A program made the position numbers and the translations under genes. The notes beneath the pieces are model-generated. The model worked only from the letters and a program-made list of their open reading frames with translations, did no database searches and was not told where the DNA came from. Shown here one piece after another: positions 1 to 8,778 of a stretch of DNA of 64,000 bases. The stretch's first letter is position 1, and each line of letters opens with the position of its first letter. This DNA comes from Noviherbaspirillum_A sp047237965 (GTDB lineage: Bacteria; Pseudomonadota; Gammaproteobacteria; Burkholderiales; Burkholderiaceae_D): NCBI RefSeq assembly GCF_047237965.1, contig NZ_JBDFLX010000001.1:3162001-3226000 (forward strand), given 5' to 3'.

Positions 1-266
1 CGGTCTTCAACCCGTGCGACGTCCGACGGGTCGGAGCAGGCCAGGTAGCTGTTCGGACGTTTTTCCGGGTTCAGCTTCTGCATGGTGCCGCCTTCGACCA
101 TCAGGGCGCACAGGCGGTTATATTCTTCCTCGGAGCCATCGCACCAATAGATGCTGTCGGGCTTGGTCAGTGCGGCGACTTCCGCGACCCAGCTGATCAG
201 TTTCTGGTGTTTGACGTAAGACGGGGCCTCGACGGCGGTGACGCCGTTCATTACAGGCTGATTCAT
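1..266 (-). CDS. pckG: Phosphoenolpyruvate carboxykinase (GTP), N-terminal part
   Basis: Only the first 88 codons are present; the gene runs off the left edge. GTP-type PEP carboxykinase interconverts oxaloacetate and PEP in the cytosol and is the entry step of gluconeogenesis. The N-terminal residues WCDGSEEEYNRLCALMVEGG and the following LNPEKRPNSYL...SDPSDVARVED are the conserved start of the GTP-dependent family, not of the ATP family. The ATG at 266 is preceded on the minus strand by a GGAGGT ribosome-binding site at a normal distance, which fixes the start. A promoter candidate lies upstream (453-482). Identification is confident; the catalytic part lies outside the window. Confidence 0.95.
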   Translation of the reverse strand, partial: MNQPVMNGVTAVEAPSYVKHQKLISWVAEVAALTKPDSIYWCDGSEEEYNRLCALMVEGGTMQKLNPEKRPNSYLACSDPSDVARVED

Positions 267-694
267 GAGTACTACCTCCAATGCCAATAAAAAAAATCTG
301 TCCCGGCACGGCAGGATCGTCGCTGTTGCTGGCACAGCAAGGTGCGCCACGGCGGTCTTGTCGAAACGCTAGCAATCTGCCGCGCCGCCCGCGCTGGAAA
401 ACAGCGTCAGGCTCAAGGGTGAAAAGCGGACTCTTGCTCAAAATGGTGGGTGATTGTACACCTGTCTTTTTTGCAAATCCAATGACCAAACACAAGTTTG
501 GAGGAAATAGTAGCCGACTGAAATAGTAGGCTATTAATGGATAACATATTGTTTTATTGAAGAATTTTATTCTGGAAATTGCTGCAATGCGCCATTTTTG
601 GTCGTCTTCTGCATTTTCGGTAAAGGCGGGCTATCATTTCCCGCGAAACAATTCTTTTCCTCCCAACGCACTCCCCCGATTCCAGGAATTCTTG
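267..694. other. Divergent intergenic region
   Basis: About 430 bp between divergently transcribed pckG and the 2-hydroxyacid dehydrogenase. Apart from the pckG promoter candidate and a local duplication of GAAATAGTAG near 506-528, I see no gene or structured RNA. Short reading frames here have no ribosome-binding site or family resemblance. Confidence 0.5.
453..482 (-). promoter_or_regulatory. Candidate sigma70 promoter for pckG
   Basis: Read on the minus strand, TTGGAT and TACAAT are separated by 18 bp, about 190 bp upstream of the pckG start. The -10 is good and the -35 is moderate. No operator was recognised. The long leader could hold further control signals. Confidence 0.4.
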
Positions 695-1705
695 ATGAAA
701 ATTGCAATTCTCGACGATTACCAGGACGCCGTCCGACAGCTCGATTGTTTCCGTCTGCTGGACGGGCATGAGGTCAAGGTGTTCAACAACAGCGCGCGCG
801 GCGTCGGGCAGCTGGCGGTACGGCTGGCGCCGTATGAGGCGCTGGTGCTGATCCGGGAGCGCACGGCGATTTCCAGGGCCTTGCTCGAGAAACTGCCCAA
901 TCTGAAGCTCATTTCCCAGACCGGCAAGGTCAGCGGCCATGTGGACGTGGATGCCGCGACGTCGCTCGGCGTGACCATCGTCGAAGGCAGCGGCGATCCC
1001 ACCGCGCCGGCCGAGCTGACGTGGGCGCTGGTGATGGCAGCCAGCCGCCGCATCACCCAATACAGCGCCAACCTGAAACAGGGACTCTGGCAGACCGCCT
1101 CGCTGGCGCCGCAGCATAACCGGCTCGGCGCGGCGTTGAAAGGCAGGACGCTGGGCATCTGGGGTTACGGCAAGATCGGCCGCAAGATGGCGTCCTATGC
1201 GAAGGCATTCGGCATGAAGGTGCTGGTCTGGGGGCGCGCGCCCAGCCTGGAGGCGGCGCGCCAGGACGGCCACGGCGCAGCGGCCAGCAAGGAGGAATTC
1301 TTTGCGCAGTCGGACGTGCTGACATTGCATCTGCGCCTGAACGACGCCACCCGCGGCATCGTGCAGGCAGCCGACTTGGCCGCAATGAAGCCGACGGCCA
1401 TCCTGGTCAATACCAGCCGGGCCGAGCTGATTGCGCCCGGCGCGCTGGAAGCGGCGCTGACGCAGGGCCGCCCGGGCCAGGCCGCGATCGATGTGTTCGA
1501 GCAGGAGCCGCTGCCGCCCGATTCCCCGCTGCTGCGCATGGAGAACGTGCTGGCCACGCCGCACCTGGGCTATGTGGAAAAGGATGGCTACGAACTGTAT
1601 TTCGGCGCGGCTTTCCAGAATGTCGTCGATTTCGCCAGGGGCGAGCCGAAAAATGTGCTCAATCCCGAAGCGCTCGAAGGCAAGGCTTCCGGGCCGGCTC
1701 AGTAG
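695..1705 (+). CDS. D-isomer-specific 2-hydroxyacid dehydrogenase
   Basis: A 336-residue NAD(P)-dependent dehydrogenase of the D-2-hydroxyacid (phosphoglycerate/glycerate dehydrogenase-like) family. It should reduce a 2-keto acid or oxidise a D-2-hydroxy acid; the substrate cannot be told from sequence. The Rossmann motif GYGKIG is at residues 157-162. The catalytic triad positions are R242 (in SRAEL), E271 (in FEQEP) and H290 (in TPHLG). The internal ATG at 695 is chosen because the family starts there (MKIAILDDYQ); an in-frame ATG at 557 would add 46 residues without similarity. The 3' end overlaps the convergent cyanase gene by 7 nt. Confidence 0.9.
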   Translation: MKIAILDDYQDAVRQLDCFRLLDGHEVKVFNNSARGVGQLAVRLAPYEALVLIRERTAISRALLEKLPNLKLISQTGKVSGHVDVDAATSLGVTIVEGSGDPTAPAELTWALVMAASRRITQYSANLKQGLWQTASLAPQHNRLGAALKGRTLGIWGYGKIGRKMASYAKAFGMKVLVWGRAPSLEAARQDGHGAAASKEEFFAQSDVLTLHLRLNDATRGIVQAADLAAMKPTAILVNTSRAELIAPGALEAALTQGRPGQAAIDVFEQEPLPPDSPLLRMENVLATPHLGYVEKDGYELYFGAAFQNVVDFARGEPKNVLNPEALEGKASGPAQ

Positions 1706-2142
1706 GTCTTGTAGGGCAGGAACTTGCCGGACAGGACCACATTAACGCGGTCGCCCTTGGGATCTTCCTGCCGCTGGATGTCCATGGAAAAGTCGATGGC
1801 GCTCATGATGCCGTCGCCGAATTCCTCGTGGATCAGTTCCTTGATGGTGCTGCCGTAGACATTCACGATTTCATACCAGCGGTAGATCAGCGGATCGGTC
1901 GGCACCGCGGTGGCCAGCGATCCCTTGTACGGCACGATCTGCAGCCAGGCGGCTTCCTCGTCGCTCAGTTCGAACAGGTCCTGGGCCGCCGTGGCCTGGG
2001 CTTTGGTGAAGGTCATCTGACCCAGGCAGGCTGCCGTGGTCCACTCCTTGCTCTGGCCTATGCGGGTGGCGATGTCGCGCCATTGCAGGCCTTTCCTGAC
2101 TTTGGCGGCGAGTATCTTGCTGGTGACTTGCATGCGGTCCAT
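1699..2142 (-). CDS. cynS: Cyanate hydratase (cyanase)
   Basis: A 147-residue cyanase, which converts cyanate and bicarbonate to ammonia and carbon dioxide. The catalytic residues are visible as R88 and E91 (in YRWYE) and S114 (in GIMSA), within the hallmark run EEFGDGIMSAIDF. The N-terminal half is the usual helical DNA-binding-like fold (WRDIATRIGQSKEW). The ATG at 2142 has an AGGAG about 8 nt upstream, so I prefer it to the upstream reading-frame opening at 2334 and to the ATG at 2133. It is a single gene without the cynT/cynR neighbours of E. coli. It overlaps the preceding dehydrogenase tail to tail. Confidence 0.96.
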   Translation of the reverse strand: MDRMQVTSKILAAKVRKGLQWRDIATRIGQSKEWTTAACLGQMTFTKAQATAAQDLFELSDEEAAWLQIVPYKGSLATAVPTDPLIYRWYEIVNVYGSTIKELIHEEFGDGIMSAIDFSMDIQRQEDPKGDRVNVVLSGKFLPYKTY

Positions 2143-2404
2143 GGCTGCTCCTGTGTGGTTGACCGCCCGTTTCAGCAAGAGCCATGCCATAAAATTGCGG
2201 GCTGGAAGCGCCAGTGTGGTGCATAGCGGAGCGCCCTGCACAGGGCCAGGGCGCTCTGCGCCCGAACGGCTCAGGCGGCACCAGGATGGATGGCCCCATG
2301 ACGAGGTGCGGCGCGGTGTCGCAAGCCGGTGCACGGATCGATGTGGCCGGTGTCGTCAAGCCGGGCAGGCGCAAATCGCCTGAAAAGATGAAGGAGAAGC
2401 AAGG

Positions 2405-2905
2405 ATGGTGATCGTCAGCGTCAATACCGCCCCTGTGGGCAGCCTGTTCGGCGCGCAGGCGGCGGCGCAACGCCATGTGGCGACCGGTATCCACAAGGCG
2501 GCCCGCACCGGGCCGGTGGTGGTGGGACGGCTGGGACTGGACGGCGATGCGCAGGCCGACCGCAGGCTGCATGGCGGTCCGAACAAGGCGGTGTATGCCT
2601 ATCCGGTCGAGCATTACGCCTTCTGGGAAGCGCAGCGGCGGCGCGCCGGCAAGGGCGACGCGGCGCTGGACTATGGCGCGCTGGGCGAGAACCTGACCAT
2701 TGAGGGCCTGCTGGAACACGATGTCTGGCTGGGCGACCGGCTGGCGCTGGGGCGGCTGCTGATGGAGGTCAGCGAAGTGCGCACGCCCTGCTTCAAGCTG
2801 AATGTGAAGATGGGCCTGGCCAATGCGGCAAGGCTGATGGACCAGAGCGGCGCCACCGGCTTTTATCTCAAGGTGCTGCAGCCGGGCTTGGTCAATGCCG
2901 GCTAG
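2405..2905 (+). CDS. MOSC-domain protein, probably truncated by a nonsense codon
   Basis: A 166-residue MOSC protein of the YiiM type, the domain shared with molybdenum-cofactor sulfurases. The run ADRRLHGGPNKAVYAYP matches the family core, and the conserved Cys lies in RTPCFKLN. The frame stops at TAG (2903-2905) just after PGLVNAG, where relatives continue. Reading on in the same frame gives about 30 more residues, including LLPGPRQLSIAQINERRR, to a TGA at 2993-2995, which looks like the missing C-terminus. One change, GAG to TAG, would explain it. Whether the shorter protein works is unknown. A GGAG lies about 8 nt upstream of the ATG. Confidence 0.8.
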   Translation: MVIVSVNTAPVGSLFGAQAAAQRHVATGIHKAARTGPVVVGRLGLDGDAQADRRLHGGPNKAVYAYPVEHYAFWEAQRRRAGKGDAALDYGALGENLTIEGLLEHDVWLGDRLALGRLLMEVSEVRTPCFKLNVKMGLANAARLMDQSGATGFYLKVLQPGLVNAG

Positions 2906-2951
2906 ACGGCGCGGCTTCTGCCCGGTCCGCGCCAGTTGTCCATTGCGCAGA

Positions 2952-3701
2952 TCAACGAACGTCGTCGGACGGGACGCCAGCCGGATTTATTCTGAGTAGC
3001 CGGATCGCCGGCACGCTGGTCCAGAGGCCGGCCCAGCCGGGCGGCCACGGCAGCGCCGGGCCGGCATAGTCCGGCACGCCGCGCCGCACCGCGATCACCG
3101 GCAGGCCTTCCGGTTGCGCCTGGCGCTGGTCCCATCCCAGGCTGAAGGCGTAGTCCGGCAGCAGCGCTTCGCATACCATCTCGAACCAGGCCGTATGGTC
3201 CTGGTCGCGGCCCAGGGCCTGGGCCATGCCCTGCGGATCGAACCTGGCCAGCGCGCTGCCCAGTTCCTGGGCGTCGGCGCCCGGCGCGTCGCCCCAGCCC
3301 ATAATGGGATTGAGGTTGTACTCGGCGCCCGACCCATACCAGCCCTCGCGCCACGGCCGCTGCATCCAGTTGCGCGGCCCGGTGAACAGATGCCAGCGCC
3401 AGTGCAGGCCGGACGCCTTGGGCCAGCTGTACAAATAGAGCCGCTGGTAGCCGGCGCGGTGCAGTTCACGCACCATTTCCATCAGGCGCGCATGCGGCAT
3501 CCGCGCCGGCGGCTGGCGCCGGAACAGGATCGGCTCGCCATCCGCGTGCTGCACCTGGTCGGACGACAGGTTCAGGTCCAGCGTACGCCCTTCCGCACCG
3601 AAACGCGCCGAGATCCACCCGGTCAACAGGTTGACCGAGGTGATCACGCCATAGCCGCGATAGCGATGGAAAATAACGGTTCCGGGAGCAACGGGTTTCA
3701 T
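2952..3701 (-). CDS. Hypothetical protein, 249 aa
   Basis: I do not recognise the family. The protein is soluble-looking and rich in Trp, Gly and Arg. Near its N-terminus the run GTVIFHRYRGYGVITSVN resembles a small beta-barrel fold. There is no signal peptide or membrane segment. The ATG at 3701 is chosen over the reading-frame opening at 3812 because the extra N-terminal residues look non-coding; no strong ribosome-binding site supports either start. Its 3' end overlaps the conceptual read-through tail of the MOSC gene by 44 nt, so the two genes are convergent. Confidence 0.7.
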   Translation of the reverse strand: MKPVAPGTVIFHRYRGYGVITSVNLLTGWISARFGAEGRTLDLNLSSDQVQHADGEPILFRRQPPARMPHARLMEMVRELHRAGYQRLYLYSWPKASGLHWRWHLFTGPRNWMQRPWREGWYGSGAEYNLNPIMGWGDAPGADAQELGSALARFDPQGMAQALGRDQDHTAWFEMVCEALLPDYAFSLGWDQRQAQPEGLPVIAVRRGVPDYAGPALPWPPGWAGLWTSVPAIRLLRINPAGVPSDDVR

Positions 3702-4069
3702 GTTCGAAAGGGAAAGGAGGGCTTGCAGGATGCCAGTGTAGCGGTATTCGCCGCGTGCCTGACAGGCGAATTTCGCCGGGCGGGAAAAGGCGGATGCCAT
3801 GCTTTGATTCATGATTCATGCCGGAAATTCCCGACCCGGCAAAATTTTCGCGTGGCCGCGGGTGGGAGCCTGCACGGCAACAGGCTTCGATGCGAAACCT
3901 GCGAAAAACGAGGGAGGTGTGGTCGCAGCGACAAGCCAGGGTGGTTCCCCGGACGCAGGCGGCAATACCGAATCGAACCGCTTTCTCGCGCGTTGCAGCC
4001 GCCGGTCCTTCTGCCGCGCAGGCTCCTGGACTATGATAGCCGCGGTCTGCCACTTCCTTCTGCCCTGTC
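3702..4069. other. Intergenic region
   Basis: About 370 bp between a leftward and a rightward gene, so it should hold both promoters. No clear -35/-10 pair, riboswitch or terminator was recognised. The open frames here lack ribosome-binding sites and family resemblance. Confidence 0.4.
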
Positions 4070-4561
4070 ATGAGCGTTTGCATCCTTGCCGCCGGCGGCA
4101 CCTTTGAAAAACACTACGATGAAATCGCCGGCAAGCTGGGCTTTGGCGCCAGCGTGCTGCCGACGGTCATTGCCCGCAGCCGCATCAGCCAGCCGGTGAG
4201 GCTGGAGCAACTGCCCCTGCTGGACTCGCTGGACATGCAGGACGCCGACCGCGAGCGCATCCTGCAGGCCTGCAGCCGGGCGCCGGAACAGCGGCTGGTG
4301 ATCGTTCACGGCACCGATACCATGCCGGAGACCGCGCGCCTGCTGGGGCCGGCGGGGATGGACAAGACCATCGTGATCACCGGCGCAATGATCCCCTATG
4401 ACATCGCCAATTCGGATGCGCTGTTCAATTTCGGCATGGCCTTCGGCCTGGTGCAAACCCTGCCGGCGGGCGTTTATATTGCGATGAGCGGCCAGGTGTT
4501 CAGTTGGGACAATGTGCGCAAGAACCGGGCGCAGGGCGTGTTCGAGACGCTGCAGCCCTGA
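4070..4561 (+). CDS. Asparaginase N-terminal-domain protein
   Basis: A 163-residue protein equal to only the N-terminal domain of type I/II asparaginases. It keeps the first Thr motif (AAGGTFEK, residues 7-14), the second active-site motif (VHGTDTM, around residue 80) and TGAMIP. The C-terminal domain that completes the active site in dimers is absent. Single-domain proteins of this length recur in proteobacteria, so this is not a truncated pseudogene by itself. Amidohydrolase activity is plausible but unproven. The start ATG directly begins the conserved beta strand. Confidence 0.8.
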   Translation: MSVCILAAGGTFEKHYDEIAGKLGFGASVLPTVIARSRISQPVRLEQLPLLDSLDMQDADRERILQACSRAPEQRLVIVHGTDTMPETARLLGPAGMDKTIVITGAMIPYDIANSDALFNFGMAFGLVQTLPAGVYIAMSGQVFSWDNVRKNRAQGVFETLQP

Positions 4562-4678
4562 CAGCCAACTTTCAACCCTGACGTTTGATGCTTGCCGCAT
4601 GGCGTTCACCCGCCAGGCGGCGCGGCAGCCGCATCGGCTGCCTGGTTCCCCGCTCCCTCGCTCCCGCTCCGCCTTGCA

Positions 4679-5737
4679 TCAGGCGTCTGCCCGCTCCTGG
4701 AAGTAGCGTAGCGAACGAAACAGCGGCCCGATGGTGAGCACGATCACCGACATCCTGATCACGTGAAAGGCAGTGACGATGGGCACGCCCAGCTGCAGGG
4801 TGCGCGCGGTCAGGCTCATTTCGGCGATGCCGCCCGGCGACGTGGCCAGGATGGCAGTGGCCGGGTTGATGCCGCTGACCCAGGCCAGCAGCAGGCCGAA
4901 TCCGCCCGCCACCAGGATGGCCAGCAATGCGCACAGCGCCACGCTGGCCAGATAGCGCGGCGCGGTGTGCAGGAATTCCGGCGTAAAACGGGTACCCAGG
5001 GAAATGCCGATGAACAGCTGGCCGAAATGCGTCATCCATTCCGGCAGCGCAGACAGGTTCACGCCGAAGGCGGTGAGCAGAATCGATACCGCGAGCGGGC
5101 CGATCACCCAGTTGTTCGGCCAGCGCAGGCGCCCCAGCAGCAGTGCGCCGCTGGCGGTCAGCAGCACCAGAAGCGCCAGGCCGTCATAGTGCACATCACG
5201 GGCGCCGGGAACGAAGGGATCGGCGCCATGCACATCGAGAAACTTGAAGGCGAACGGCACGATGGCCACCACCATCATGATGCGCAGGCTGTGGGCGGCG
5301 GCGATGCGGTCGACCGCGGCGCCGTGGTGCTCACCCTGCGCCGCCATTTCCGACGCTCCGCCTACCGCCATGGCGAAGAAGGCGGTGACGCGGTCCACGT
5401 CAGACAGCCGGGACAGCAGCCAGGCGCCGGCCAGACCGAGCAGCATCGCAAATGCCAGGCCAGCCACGATCCACACCGCATACGAGGCCAGCACGCCAAG
5501 CACCAGCGGCGTGAAATACAGGCCCAGCGCCGTGCCGATTGCCCACTGGCCGCCCTGCCTGACCTGGGCCGGACAGAACAGCGCAATGCCGGCCATGCGG
5601 GCAGCGGCGCTTGCGAACAGCGGCCCTATCATCCACGGCAAGGGCGTATGGAGGAGATTGCACAGGCCGGCCGCAGCCAGGCCCAGCAGCAAAGTCAGCA
5701 GGAAAGAACGAAGATCGGACGATGAGGCGAACGGCAT
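4679..5737 (-). CDS. AbrB-family integral membrane protein (putative ammonia monooxygenase family)
   Basis: A 352-residue polytopic membrane protein with about ten hydrophobic segments and two internal repeats. Each repeat carries a glycine-rich LPWMIGP-like or NNWVIGP-like stretch (near residues 33 and 195) and an SPGGIAEM/VGGASEM motif. This is the pattern of the AbrB duplication family (Pfam 'ammonia monooxygenase', E. coli AbrB). Despite the family name, an enzymatic function is not established and transport is more likely. The start follows the usual N-terminal hydrophobic repeat. It is convergent with the asparaginase-like gene. Confidence 0.85.
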   Translation of the reverse strand: MPFASSSDLRSFLLTLLLGLAAAGLCNLLHTPLPWMIGPLFASAAARMAGIALFCPAQVRQGGQWAIGTALGLYFTPLVLGVLASYAVWIVAGLAFAMLLGLAGAWLLSRLSDVDRVTAFFAMAVGGASEMAAQGEHHGAAVDRIAAAHSLRIMMVVAIVPFAFKFLDVHGADPFVPGARDVHYDGLALLVLLTASGALLLGRLRWPNNWVIGPLAVSILLTAFGVNLSALPEWMTHFGQLFIGISLGTRFTPEFLHTAPRYLASVALCALLAILVAGGFGLLLAWVSGINPATAILATSPGGIAEMSLTARTLQLGVPIVTAFHVIRMSVIVLTIGPLFRSLRYFQERADA

Positions 5738-6049
5738 GGGTCGGGATGAGGTGATCGGGCGTGCGAAATGCGGCCAGCCGGTATTGTAGAGGGCAACAGG
5801 GTTTGCGTCCGGACCAGCATTGCAGCCAGGTCAAGATCCGGCGCTGCGCCTGCCGGCTGCGAGCGCGCTGCATGATAATGTTGTGCAATAGCGTGGCGGA
5901 TTGCTACTCATCGTCGAAGTGTCTGGCATGGGGATGCCGACCAGGTTGCCGAGATGCGCCTTTTCCTCCACGCTGCGCCGCCATGTACCGCAGACATTGA
6001 TTGCCATAACAGGCACAACGCGACTGTCCCACTTCGTTCAAGGAATGCC
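5738..6049. other. Intergenic region
   Basis: About 310 bp between divergent genes. It contains a TTGTGCAATA-type AT-rich patch near 5880 but no convincing promoter, RNA or repeat. The short frames here are probably not genes. Confidence 0.4.
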
Positions 6050-7054
6050 ATGAATACGCCACGCCAATTCAACCGCAAAGCCAGCGCCTGGCTGATCTCT
6101 CTTCTGGTCGCTGCGCTGGCAACGGGTTGCGGCGGCGGAGGCGGCAGCGATGGCGGCGGCGCGGATCGAACGGGCAATTTGCAGCCGGATGGCGTGGTCA
6201 GCAACGGCGGCGCGCCGTTCAGCGTTCTCAATGAAGCCGGGGCACCGCGGCAGACCGGCGACATGGCAGCCGATGGCTTCAACTGGTTCAACTTCCGGCG
6301 CCAGCAGATGGGCCTGGCGCCCGTTGCGCGCAATGCGCAGGTGGACAAGGCGGCGCTGGCGCATTCGAACTACCAGGCCATCAACGATTTCATTACGCAC
6401 GATGAAGTGTCCACGCGGCGCGGCTTCACCGGGGCCACCGTATTCCAGCGCCTGCAGTCGGCCGGCTATACCCTTCCTACCAGCAATTACGCCTTTGGCG
6501 AAGTCATCTCCGCCACCGGCGACAGGAGCGGCGTCAACGCCGCCGAGGAACTGATCACCGCCATCTATCATCGCTTCGTGATCATGGAACCCAAATTCCT
6601 GGAAGCCGGCGCGGGCATTGCCACCGGCAGCAGCGGCTACACCTATTTCACCACCAATTTCGCGACCCGCACCCTGAACCAGGGCGGGCTGGGCAATGGC
6701 GGCCTGGTGACCTACCCGTTCAGCGGCCAGCAAAACCTGCCTACCGTGTTCTATTCGAACCAGGAGCAGCCCGACCCGGTGCCGGACCGCAACGAAGTCG
6801 GCTATCCGGTCAGCGTCCATGCCGACATCACTTCCACGCTCAAGGTCAGCAGCTTCACCATCAATCCGCGTGGCCGTGCGCCCTTGTCCACCCTGCTGCT
6901 GACCTACGACAACGACAAGGAAATCGCCGAACCGTCGGTCGCCGCGATCATCCCCATCGACGTGCTGCAGCCGCAGACCGACTACGACGTGCGCTTCACC
7001 GGCACGGTCGACAACGTCGCCGTGGACCGTTCATGGTCGTTCCGCACCCGCTAG
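6050..7054 (+). CDS. CAP/SCP-domain lipoprotein
   Basis: A 334-residue predicted outer-envelope lipoprotein. A signal peptide ends in the lipobox LATGC near residue 28, followed by a Gly/Ser linker. The CAP (SCP/PR1-like) domain spans about residues 60-205, with the characteristic FNWFNFRRQQMGLAPV opening, an HSNYQ helix and ELITAIYHRFVIMEP. A C-terminal Ig-like or Big-type domain (TDYDVRFTGTVD...WSFRT) ends the protein. The ATG at 6050 follows an AAGGA site. CAP proteins of bacteria are secreted and their role is mostly unknown. An upstream in-frame ATG at 5954 would destroy the signal peptide. Confidence 0.85.
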   Translation: MNTPRQFNRKASAWLISLLVAALATGCGGGGGSDGGGADRTGNLQPDGVVSNGGAPFSVLNEAGAPRQTGDMAADGFNWFNFRRQQMGLAPVARNAQVDKAALAHSNYQAINDFITHDEVSTRRGFTGATVFQRLQSAGYTLPTSNYAFGEVISATGDRSGVNAAEELITAIYHRFVIMEPKFLEAGAGIATGSSGYTYFTTNFATRTLNQGGLGNGGLVTYPFSGQQNLPTVFYSNQEQPDPVPDRNEVGYPVSVHADITSTLKVSSFTINPRGRAPLSTLLLTYDNDKEIAEPSVAAIIPIDVLQPQTDYDVRFTGTVDNVAVDRSWSFRTR

Positions 7055-7066
7055 TCACGCACCGTC

Positions 7067-8635
7067 CTACCTTGCCCGGCCGCTGTCCTTGAATACCGAC
7101 AGCGCTTCCGTCACCCGCCGCGCCTGATCCTGGAGGCTGGCGGCTGCGGCAGCGGCTTCTTCCACCAGCGCGGCATTCTGCTGGGTGACCTGGTCCATGT
7201 CGTTGACCGCCTGGTTGACCTGGTCGATGCCCTGGCTCTGCTCCTTGCTGGCCACGGTGATCTCGGCCATCAGCGTGCTGACATGGGTAATGGCCGTGGT
7301 CATTTCCTCCATGGTGCGCCGGGCCTGGGTAACCTTGGTCGTACCGCTGTCCACCTTGCTGACCGAGTCGTCGATCAGCGCCTTGATTTCCTGGGCGGCG
7401 GCGGCCGAGCGCTGCGCAAGTGCCCGCACCTCGGAGGCCACCACGGCAAAGCCGCGGCCCTGTTCGCCGGCGCGGGCCGCTTCCACCGCCGCGTTCAGCG
7501 CCAGGATATTGGTCTGGAAGGCAATGCCGTCGATGACGGAAATGATGTCGACGATGCGGTGCGCCGCCTGGCTGATCTCCTGCATGGTGGCGCCTGCCTC
7601 GCCGACCGCCGCGCCGCCGCGCTCGGCAATGCTGCAGGCCTTGCCGGCGAGTTCGCTGGCATTGACCGCATGGCCGGCGTTCTGCTTCACGGTGGAAGCG
7701 AACTGCTCCATGCTGGACGCGGTTTCTTCCAGACTGGAAGCCTGCGCCTCGGTGCGGCCGGACAGGTCCATGTTGCCGGCGGCGATTTCGCGGGCGCCCA
7801 CCAGCATCGTATCCATGCCGGCACGCACGTCGCCGATGATGGAACGCAGATTCACGTTCATTTGCTGCAGGCCCTGCATCAGCTGGCCCATCTCGTCGTC
7901 ATTGCTGCTGTTGAAGCTGGTCGCCAGGTCGCCGCCGGCAATGGCGCGCGCCGCCTGCACCGCGTCGCGCAGCGGCGCAAGGACGCGGCCATGCAGGCTG
8001 GCCCACAAGCCCAGGCAGATCGCCATGCCGGCGATTTCAGCACCAATGCGCCAGCCTGCGTTGCCCTCCATCCAGCCGGATATCGCCAGGCCGGCCAGAA
8101 GCAGGTTGAGCGCACCCATGGCCAGGCCGATGCGGGTTGAAAGCCGCAGGCGTGCGAGGGCGGCAAGCCGGCCGCGCCAGCCGCTGCGGACGATGCGGCC
8201 ATTGCGCACCATCAGTGCGCAGCCCGGGTTTTCACGCAGCGCGCGGTAGGCCGTCTCGGCTTCCCGGACCGCGGCCCGGTCGGGGCGTCCGCGCACCGAC
8301 ATGTAGCCGACGGTCAAGCCGTTTTCGCGCACTGGCGTGACATTGGCCAGTACCCAGTAGTGGTCGCCATTCTTGCGCCGGTTTTTTACCAGGCCGGTCC
8401 AGGGACGGTCGTCCTTGAGGGTCGCCCACATGTCGGCGAAGGCTTCGACCGGCATGTCCGGGTGGCGCACCAGGTTTTGCGGGGCGCCCAGCAATTCCTC
8501 TTCGGCAAAGCCGCTGACTTCGATGAAGTAGTGATTGACGTAAGTGATGTTGCCGTGGGTATCGGTCTTGGAGACGATCGCCTGGCCATCCTGTAATTCA
8601 TATTCGCGCTGGGTGACTGGCAGGTTCATCCGCAT
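7067..8635 (-). CDS. Methyl-accepting chemotaxis protein with N-terminal PAS domain (Aer-like)
   Basis: A 522-residue inner-membrane chemoreceptor. Residues 10-125 form a PAS domain (FIEVSGFAEEELLGAP, NGDHYW), as in the redox sensor Aer. Two adjacent hydrophobic segments lie at about 165-215 with almost no periplasmic loop. A HAMP region follows, then the cytoplasmic signalling tip with the invariant EAARAGEQGRGFAVVASEVR. This architecture usually senses cytosolic energy or redox state and signals through CheA/CheW. The ATG at 8635 is preceded by GGGAG at 6 nt. No che genes lie nearby, so it is an orphan receptor. Confidence 0.93.
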   Translation of the reverse strand: MRMNLPVTQREYELQDGQAIVSKTDTHGNITYVNHYFIEVSGFAEEELLGAPQNLVRHPDMPVEAFADMWATLKDDRPWTGLVKNRRKNGDHYWVLANVTPVRENGLTVGYMSVRGRPDRAAVREAETAYRALRENPGCALMVRNGRIVRSGWRGRLAALARLRLSTRIGLAMGALNLLLAGLAISGWMEGNAGWRIGAEIAGMAICLGLWASLHGRVLAPLRDAVQAARAIAGGDLATSFNSSNDDEMGQLMQGLQQMNVNLRSIIGDVRAGMDTMLVGAREIAAGNMDLSGRTEAQASSLEETASSMEQFASTVKQNAGHAVNASELAGKACSIAERGGAAVGEAGATMQEISQAAHRIVDIISVIDGIAFQTNILALNAAVEAARAGEQGRGFAVVASEVRALAQRSAAAAQEIKALIDDSVSKVDSGTTKVTQARRTMEEMTTAITHVSTLMAEITVASKEQSQGIDQVNQAVNDMDQVTQQNAALVEEAAAAAASLQDQARRVTEALSVFKDSGRAR

Positions 8636-8778
8636 GGCGTGCTCCCTAATTATTTCTGGTGAGCAATTATCGTATCCACGACGAATGTTAAAAATTGATC
8701 TGTATCAATATTTATTGACCATGGGTAACAATTTGCGTGGTGTTGTTGGTAAAAGACAGTTACAGCCCGGTCGCCGTC

